A stretch of 8,412 nt of DNA from an uncultured Streptococcus sp. (GTDB lineage: Bacteria > Bacillota > Bacilli > Lactobacillales > Streptococcaceae). Under the pieces are notes generated by a model, which was not told where the DNA came from, did not search any database, and worked only from the letters and a program-made list of their open reading frames with translations. The translations under genes were made by a program, and so were the position numbers. The DNA is taken from NCBI GenBank assembly GCA_902461025.1, contig CABPWC010000071.1, positions 1 through 8,412 of the forward strand, in the 5' to 3' direction. Positions 5,366-8,412 of this stretch are shown piece after piece; position 1 is the stretch's first letter; every line of letters starts with the position of its first letter.

Positions 5366-6616
5366 ATGTTTGAAGTTGAAGAATGGCTTCATAGTCGGAT
5401 TGGCTTGAATTTCAGATCAGGATTGGGACGGATGCAAAGAGCGGTGGATTTGCTGGGGAATCCTGAGCAAACCTATCCAATTATCCATGTGACAGGGACA
5501 AATGGCAAGGGATCAACTATTGCTTTTATGAGGGAGCTTTTTGTTGCCCATGGGAAAATGGTTGGCACCTTTACTTCGCCCCACATTGTCAGAATCCATG
5601 ACCGTATCTCTATTAATGGTGAGCCTATATCGGGCGAAGATTTTATTCGTTTAGCAGATCAAGTCAAAGCAATGGAGCAAAGACTTCTAGAAACCCACAA
5701 TCAGCTATCTTTTTTTGAGTTGCTGACCTTGATTGCTTTGCTTTATTTTAAAGAGCAAAAAGTAGATTTGGTCCTACTGGAAGTTGGGATAGGTGGACTT
5801 CTTGATACCACTAATGTGGTGACAGGAGAAATTGCAATCATCACATCAATCGGCCTCGATCACCAGGAGACCTTGGGCGATAGTTTAACAGCAATTGCAG
5901 AGCAGAAAGCAGGAATTTTTAAGCCCGGGAAATCAGCTGTGATTGCAAATTTAGCACCGGAAGCCCAACTCGTTTGTCAAAAAACTGCTACTAATTTGGG
6001 TGTAAGTCTCTACCAAGCTAATAAAGATTTTTCTTTCCAAAATGGGAACTTTTCTTCTTATCTAGCTGACTTTAACCACCTAATATTGGGATTGGAGGGA
6101 GCATATCAGGAGGAAAATGCAGCTCTTGCCTTGCAGGCTTTTCTACTATTTATGGCACAAAGAGACGAGAAAGTAGATCAAGAAGCAGTACGTGCTGCCT
6201 TGCAAGCTACTAAATGGGCTGGAAGGCTAGAAGCTGTCACTGAGCACATTTATCTAGATGGGGCTCACAATTTACCAGCTCTAGAGCGTTTGGTTGAGTT
6301 TATCCAAGAAAAAATCCAGCAAGGGTATCAGCCTCACATCCTATTTGGTGCTCTAAAGCGGAAAAATTATAGTGGGATGCTTACTTATTTAACAGAGCAT
6401 TTACCTGATGTAGCTCTCTATGTTACGAGTTTTGACTATCAGGGTTCCTTGGAAGAGCAAGATTTTGGAGATTATACAAGCATTGCTTCCTATCGAGATT
6501 TTATAGATAATTTTGAAGCTTCTGCACAAGAGAAAGACTTGCTATTTGTGACAGGTTCTCTCTATTTTATATCTGAGGTTCGCGCTTGTCTTATGAAACA
6601 AAAGTCATTTGATTGA
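5366..6616 (+). CDS. folC: Folylpolyglutamate synthase / dihydrofolate synthase
   Basis: A 416-residue FolC, a cytosolic Mur-ligase-fold enzyme that adds glutamate to folates (and to dihydropteroate in bifunctional members), using ATP. The P-loop VTGTNGKGST is at 42-51. FTSPHIVRIHDRI (69-81) matches family signature 1, and LEVGIGGLLDTTN (138-150) supplies Glu139 and Asp147 of the second signature region. Further landmarks are the His of SIGLDHQETLG (161-171), the lysine expected to be carbamylated in EQKAGIFKPG (Lys181), GRLE (286-289), the C-terminal domain motif LDGAHN (297-302) and TGSLYF (396-401). The ribosome binding site AAGGAG is six bases from the ATG. Pneumococci have a second FolC homologue, SulB, in the sul folate operon; this copy is not among folate genes here. 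Its transcript passes a terminator-like hairpin, and its stop codon lies within the next gene's -35. Confidence 0.94.
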   Translation: MFEVEEWLHSRIGLNFRSGLGRMQRAVDLLGNPEQTYPIIHVTGTNGKGSTIAFMRELFVAHGKMVGTFTSPHIVRIHDRISINGEPISGEDFIRLADQVKAMEQRLLETHNQLSFFELLTLIALLYFKEQKVDLVLLEVGIGGLLDTTNVVTGEIAIITSIGLDHQETLGDSLTAIAEQKAGIFKPGKSAVIANLAPEAQLVCQKTATNLGVSLYQANKDFSFQNGNFSSYLADFNHLILGLEGAYQEENAALALQAFLLFMAQRDEKVDQEAVRAALQATKWAGRLEAVTEHIYLDGAHNLPALERLVEFIQEKIQQGYQPHILFGALKRKNYSGMLTYLTEHLPDVALYVTSFDYQGSLEEQDFGDYTSIASYRDFIDNFEASAQEKDLLFVTGSLYFISEVRACLMKQKSFD

Positions 6617-6641
6617 CCCTCCTATCTTTATTTGTTATAGT
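6613..6641 (+). promoter_or_regulatory. Promoter of the second lipoprotein, consensus-like
   Basis: TTGACC (6613-6618), a 17-bp spacer, and TATAGT (6636-6641) preceded by TGT (6633-6635). Five of six bases match in each hexamer, and the extended -10 is present. The -35 overlaps the folC TGA stop (6614-6616). The expected start is near 6648, giving a leader of about 55 nt. Confidence 0.8.
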
Positions 6642-6650
6642 AAAGGTGTG

Positions 6651-6700
6651 GTGGCTCAGCAGGGTTATTCTGATTTTAAGCCACTAAAAGAAAGGAGCCA
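6651..6700 (+). other. Leader with two competing stems, one covering the ribosome binding site
   Basis: GTGGCT (6651-6656) can pair with AGCCAC (6679-6684), or, shifted by one base, TGGCTC (6652-6657) can pair with GAGCCA (6695-6700). The second choice covers part of the AAAGGAG ribosome binding site (6691-6697). The shared left arm lies at the expected 5' end of the mRNA. Both stems are only six pairs, so a switch is a suggestion. Confidence 0.35.
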
Positions 6701-6702
6701 TC

Positions 6703-7128
6703 ATGTCACTAAAAAAATTCACACTTTCTCTTGCTTCTTTGGCAAGTCTTAGTCTCTTAGTTGCATGTTCGTCAAAAGAGCAAGCAACTCCTTCAACTCA
6801 AGTAAGTACTAGTACGGAAGTAATGACTGCTCAGTCAGCAGAAACGACTGTTTCTAGTTCGACTGTTAGCTCAGTAACTAACATTGATGGGACCTATAAA
6901 GGGCAAGATGAGGGAGATAGCATTACGCTCGTCGTGACAGGAAATACTGGAACATGGACAGAAGTAGAACCTGATGGCGACCAGGAAATTAAGAAGGTAA
7001 CTTTTGAACCAGAAAGTCAGAAAGTCATCATCGGAGATGACGTCAAGATTTATGTAGCTGAGGAGAATCAAATAATCATCGATGACATGGACCGTGAGGT
7101 TTCTGATCGTATTGTTTTAAAAAAATAG
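6703..7128 (+). CDS. SP_0198-family lipoprotein (hypothetical)
   Basis: A 141-residue predicted lipoprotein. The signal MSLKKFTLSLASLASLSLLVAC ends in lipobox LVAC with Cys22. A Ser/Thr-rich, low-complexity linker (about 23-60, rich in STQVSTSTEV-type sequence) follows. The C-terminal domain of about 80 residues starts NIDGTYKGQDEGDSITLVV and looks like a small beta-barrel: alternating hydrophobic strands, TGTWTEVEPDGD, KVIIGDDVKIYV and a final IVLKK. This matches the pneumococcal protein I know as SP_0198, which follows folC there too. No catalytic or binding motif is recognised. AAAGGAG at 6691-6697 is five bases upstream of the ATG. The gene has its own strong promoter and ends in a strong terminator, so it is a single-gene unit. 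Confidence 0.87.
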   Translation: MSLKKFTLSLASLASLSLLVACSSKEQATPSTQVSTSTEVMTAQSAETTVSSSTVSSVTNIDGTYKGQDEGDSITLVVTGNTGTWTEVEPDGDQEIKKVTFEPESQKVIIGDDVKIYVAEENQIIIDDMDREVSDRIVLKK

Positions 7129-7136
7129 ATATTTTT

Positions 7137-7177
7137 AAGGATTTGGATCTAGTTAAAATAGATTCAAATCCTTTTTT
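7137..7177 (+). terminator. Intrinsic terminator of the second lipoprotein gene
   Basis: AAGGATTTGGATCTA (7137-7151) and TAGATTCAAATCCTT (7159-7173) form a 15-bp stem with one G-U pair and a 7-nt loop, followed by a T-run to 7177. It is nine bases after the stop codon. Confidence 0.9.
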
Positions 7178-7192
7178 ATCGGTTTTGGGTAT

Positions 7193-7243
7193 AAAAAACT
7201 CCATACTGTTAAGGTAGTTATTTTCTACCAAAAAGTATGGAGT
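7193..7243 (-). terminator. Intrinsic terminator of the HAD phosphatase gene
   Basis: On the minus strand, ACTCCATACT (7243-7234) pairs perfectly with AGTATGGAGT (7207-7198), followed by a T-run (7198-7193). An inner stem GGTAG / CTACC (7229-7225 with 7217-7213) lengthens the hairpin. It starts nine bases after the stop codon and faces the terminator at 7137-7177, so the convergent genes are insulated. Confidence 0.9.
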
Positions 7244-7251
7244 GGATGGAG

Positions 7252-8064
7252 TTAAAGGAATCGTTCTTGTAAAAAGTGAGCAACTCCATCTTCTTCGTTG
7301 GTTAGTGATAATTGCTCGTCTGCGAAAGAAAGTAGAGCGGGATTTGCGTTTTTCATAGCATATCCTGTACCTGCAAAGGATAGCATTTCTTGGTCGTTAT
7401 GTTCATCACCAAAGGCAATCAGATTCTGTCTGTCTATATTCATGACATTGAGGAGGTATTCAAGAGCAAAGGCCTTGTGAACTCCCTTTGGAGTACATTC
7501 GAGGATGTTCAAAGGACCACCCCAAGTGTTAATATTGAGTTGATGCTTGTAAAAACGGTTCATCTCTTCAGCCAGTGCATATTTATCGTCGGCCCTAGTT
7601 TGTAATAAAATACAGTTAGGTCCCTTAGTCACTAAGTCAGACTTGAATTGATTTTCAGGGCGAAAGTTTTCAACGCCAAACAATTTAGGATCTGCAATTT
7701 CTTTATCTGGGGTCGTAATGTAAAACTTTTTACGGTATTCACCTGCAATAAAGTCTGCTTCAATTTCCTCTTTTCGTTTCACGATATCCAAGAGGTATTT
7801 TTTGTCCACAGTCAGACACTTTTCATGTTCCCAAGCCTTGCCAGGCAGATGAGTGAGTGAACCATTGAAGTTGATCATTGGGGTCTCAAGTTCAAGTTGG
7901 TCATAAAAATCTTTGGCCATACGATATGGGCGACCGGTTGCAATAATGACTTTGTGGCCTTTTTTAGAGATTTTTTTAATTGTTTCAATAGTAAAGTCAG
8001 AAAGTTTACTTTCAGAGTTGAGTAGGGTTCCGTCTAAATCAACGGCAATCATTTTTTTAGTCAT
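7252..8064 (-). CDS. Cof-type HAD-IIB family sugar/nucleotide phosphatase
   Basis: A 270-residue cytosolic haloacid dehalogenase-fold phosphatase of the Cof/YidA group, full length. Motif I is VDLDGTLL with nucleophile Asp9 and acid/base Asp11. Motif II is the Thr of IATGRP (Thr43). The type IIB cap lies between about 85 and 185. Motif III is Lys193 in CTPKGVHK, and motif IV is GDEHND (219-224) with Asp220 and Asp224 for Mg2+. Members dephosphorylate sugar phosphates, flavin or pyridoxal phosphates; the substrate cannot be read from sequence. The ribosome binding site GGGAGGA (8075-8069) is four bases from the ATG. It runs opposite to the preceding lipoprotein gene and diverges from a purine permease, with which it also pairs in pneumococcus as I recall. 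Confidence 0.92.
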   Translation of the reverse strand: MTKKMIAVDLDGTLLNSESKLSDFTIETIKKISKKGHKVIIATGRPYRMAKDFYDQLELETPMINFNGSLTHLPGKAWEHEKCLTVDKKYLLDIVKRKEEIEADFIAGEYRKKFYITTPDKEIADPKLFGVENFRPENQFKSDLVTKGPNCILLQTRADDKYALAEEMNRFYKHQLNINTWGGPLNILECTPKGVHKAFALEYLLNVMNIDRQNLIAFGDEHNDQEMLSFAGTGYAMKNANPALLSFADEQLSLTNEEDGVAHFLQERFL

Positions 8065-8103
8065 AAAATCCTCCCGAATCTAGTTTCAGATAAGATGTTT
8101 TCT

Positions 8104-8112
8104 ATTATATCA
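8104..8112 (-). promoter_or_regulatory. HAD phosphatase promoter, extended -10
   Basis: On the minus strand, TGA-TATAAT (8112-8104) is an extended -10. No -35 is found at 17 bp. TTGTCA exists at 8136-8131 but with a 21-bp spacer, which is too long for normal use. Expected start is near 8097, with a leader of about 33 nt. Confidence 0.65.
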
Positions 8113-8179
8113 AAAAGCTAAGAGAAAAGCTGACAATAAGCAAAAACGAAAAGAATAATATCTGATAAGATTTTTATAA

Positions 8180-8199
8180 TTCAAGAAAAACATCTTGAA
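8180..8199. promoter_or_regulatory. Inverted repeat overlapping the permease -35
   Basis: TTCAAGA (8180-8186) and TCTTGAA (8193-8199) are perfect inverted repeats with a 6-bp spacer. The right half contains five of the six -35 bases. This would suit a repressor or activator site for the permease, and it lies about 70 bp upstream of the divergent HAD -10. It does not resemble a PurR box as I know it. Confidence 0.4.
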
Positions 8200-8223
8200 A
8201 ATATGAATGATTGGTGATATAAT
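8195..8223 (+). promoter_or_regulatory. Purine permease promoter
   Basis: TTGAAA (8195-8200), a 17-bp spacer, and TATAAT (8218-8223) preceded by TGA (8215-8217). The expected start is near 8230, so the leader is only about 31 nt, too short for a purine riboswitch. Confidence 0.85.
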
Positions 8224-8260
8224 AGTCATATTGTTCGTAAAATGACAAAGGAGATTAAAA

Positions 8261-8412
8261 ATGGACAAATTATTTAAACTAAAAGAGCACGGGACAGATG
8301 TCCGTACAGAGGTGCTTGCTGGTTTAACAACTTTCTTTGCAATGAGTTATATTCTCTTTGTAAACCCTCAAATGCTTTCACAAACAGGAATGCCTGTTCA
8401 GGGTGTATTCTT
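8261..8412 (+). CDS. NCS2/AzgA-type purine permease, N-terminal part only
   Basis: The first 50 residues of a membrane permease, cut by the window edge. The sequence MDKLFKLKEHGTDVRTEVLA followed by GLTTFFAMSYILFVNPQML is the typical start of the AzgA-like hypoxanthine/guanine/adenine permeases (PbuG/PbuO type): a short cytoplasmic N-terminus, then the first membrane segment with the FFAMSYI motif (about 19-36). The family is usually well over 400 residues. AAAGGAG at 8247-8253 is seven bases upstream of the ATG. It has a strong promoter of its own, with an inverted repeat over the -35, and diverges from the HAD phosphatase gene. Substrate choice among purines cannot be decided from this fragment. 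Confidence 0.88.
   Translation, partial: MDKLFKLKEHGTDVRTEVLAGLTTFFAMSYILFVNPQMLSQTGMPVQGVF

Noticed and set aside
8175..8180. Second TATAAT upstream of the permease
   Set aside because: No -35 at a suitable distance, no TGn extension, and the promoter at 8195-8223 is much better.
8224..8260. Purine riboswitch before the permease
   Set aside because: The expected leader is about 31 nt, too short for the aptamer, and no three-way junction sequence is visible.

Overview
The window looks like chromosomal DNA from a mitis-group Streptococcus (S. pneumoniae / S. mitis / S. oralis cluster). The evidence is the gene set (spx, ireB-ruvX-DUF1292, folC, two small lipoproteins of pneumococcal type), low-GC coding sequence, strong AGGAG-type ribosome binding sites, extended -10 promoters (TGn-TATAAT) throughout, and a piece of a dispersed repeat at the left edge that I recognise from pneumococcal and mitis intergenic regions. 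Species cannot be settled from the sequence alone.

Layout. Bases 1-79 carry the dispersed repeat. Next is a full-length MgtA-type Mg2+ P-type ATPase (111-2771), then spx, a redox-sensing RNA polymerase-binding regulator (2907-3305) with its own promoter. A small lipoprotein follows (3366-3938); the short leader between spx and this gene can fold in two mutually exclusive ways, one of which covers the ribosome binding site. A new promoter then drives the conserved Firmicutes block ireB (4036-4302), ruvX/yqgF (4306-4725) and DUF1292 (4741-5046), which ends in an intrinsic terminator.

The 319-bp gap at 5047-5365 is the most unusual part of the window. It holds five tandem modules of about 50 bp, each built around the core ACGTTTTTAGCC and usually preceded by a short hairpin. 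The first and last modules share a near-identical 38-nt segment that brackets the array. A strong terminator-shaped hairpin follows, placed so close to folC that no promoter fits after it. folC (5366-6616) is followed by a second small lipoprotein (6703-7128) with a consensus-like promoter whose -35 overlaps the folC stop codon. Back-to-back terminators (7137-7177 and 7193-7243) separate it from a convergent Cof-type HAD phosphatase (8064-7252, minus strand). A divergent promoter region leads to the start of an NCS2/AzgA-type purine permease, cut off by the window end.

The genes are mostly housekeeping or regulatory: Mg2+ import, oxidative and envelope stress signalling (Spx, and IreB downstream of a PASTA-type kinase), rRNA processing or recombination (RuvX), folate metabolism, and purine uptake. 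I find no phage genes, insertion sequence, CRISPR array, tRNA or rRNA. The points worth a second look are regulatory RNA or DNA structures in the gaps, above all the hairpin array between DUF1292 and folC. From memory of the S. pneumoniae gene order, the lipoprotein after folC and the HAD-permease pair are not adjacent there, so a synteny junction may lie near 7180-7250.
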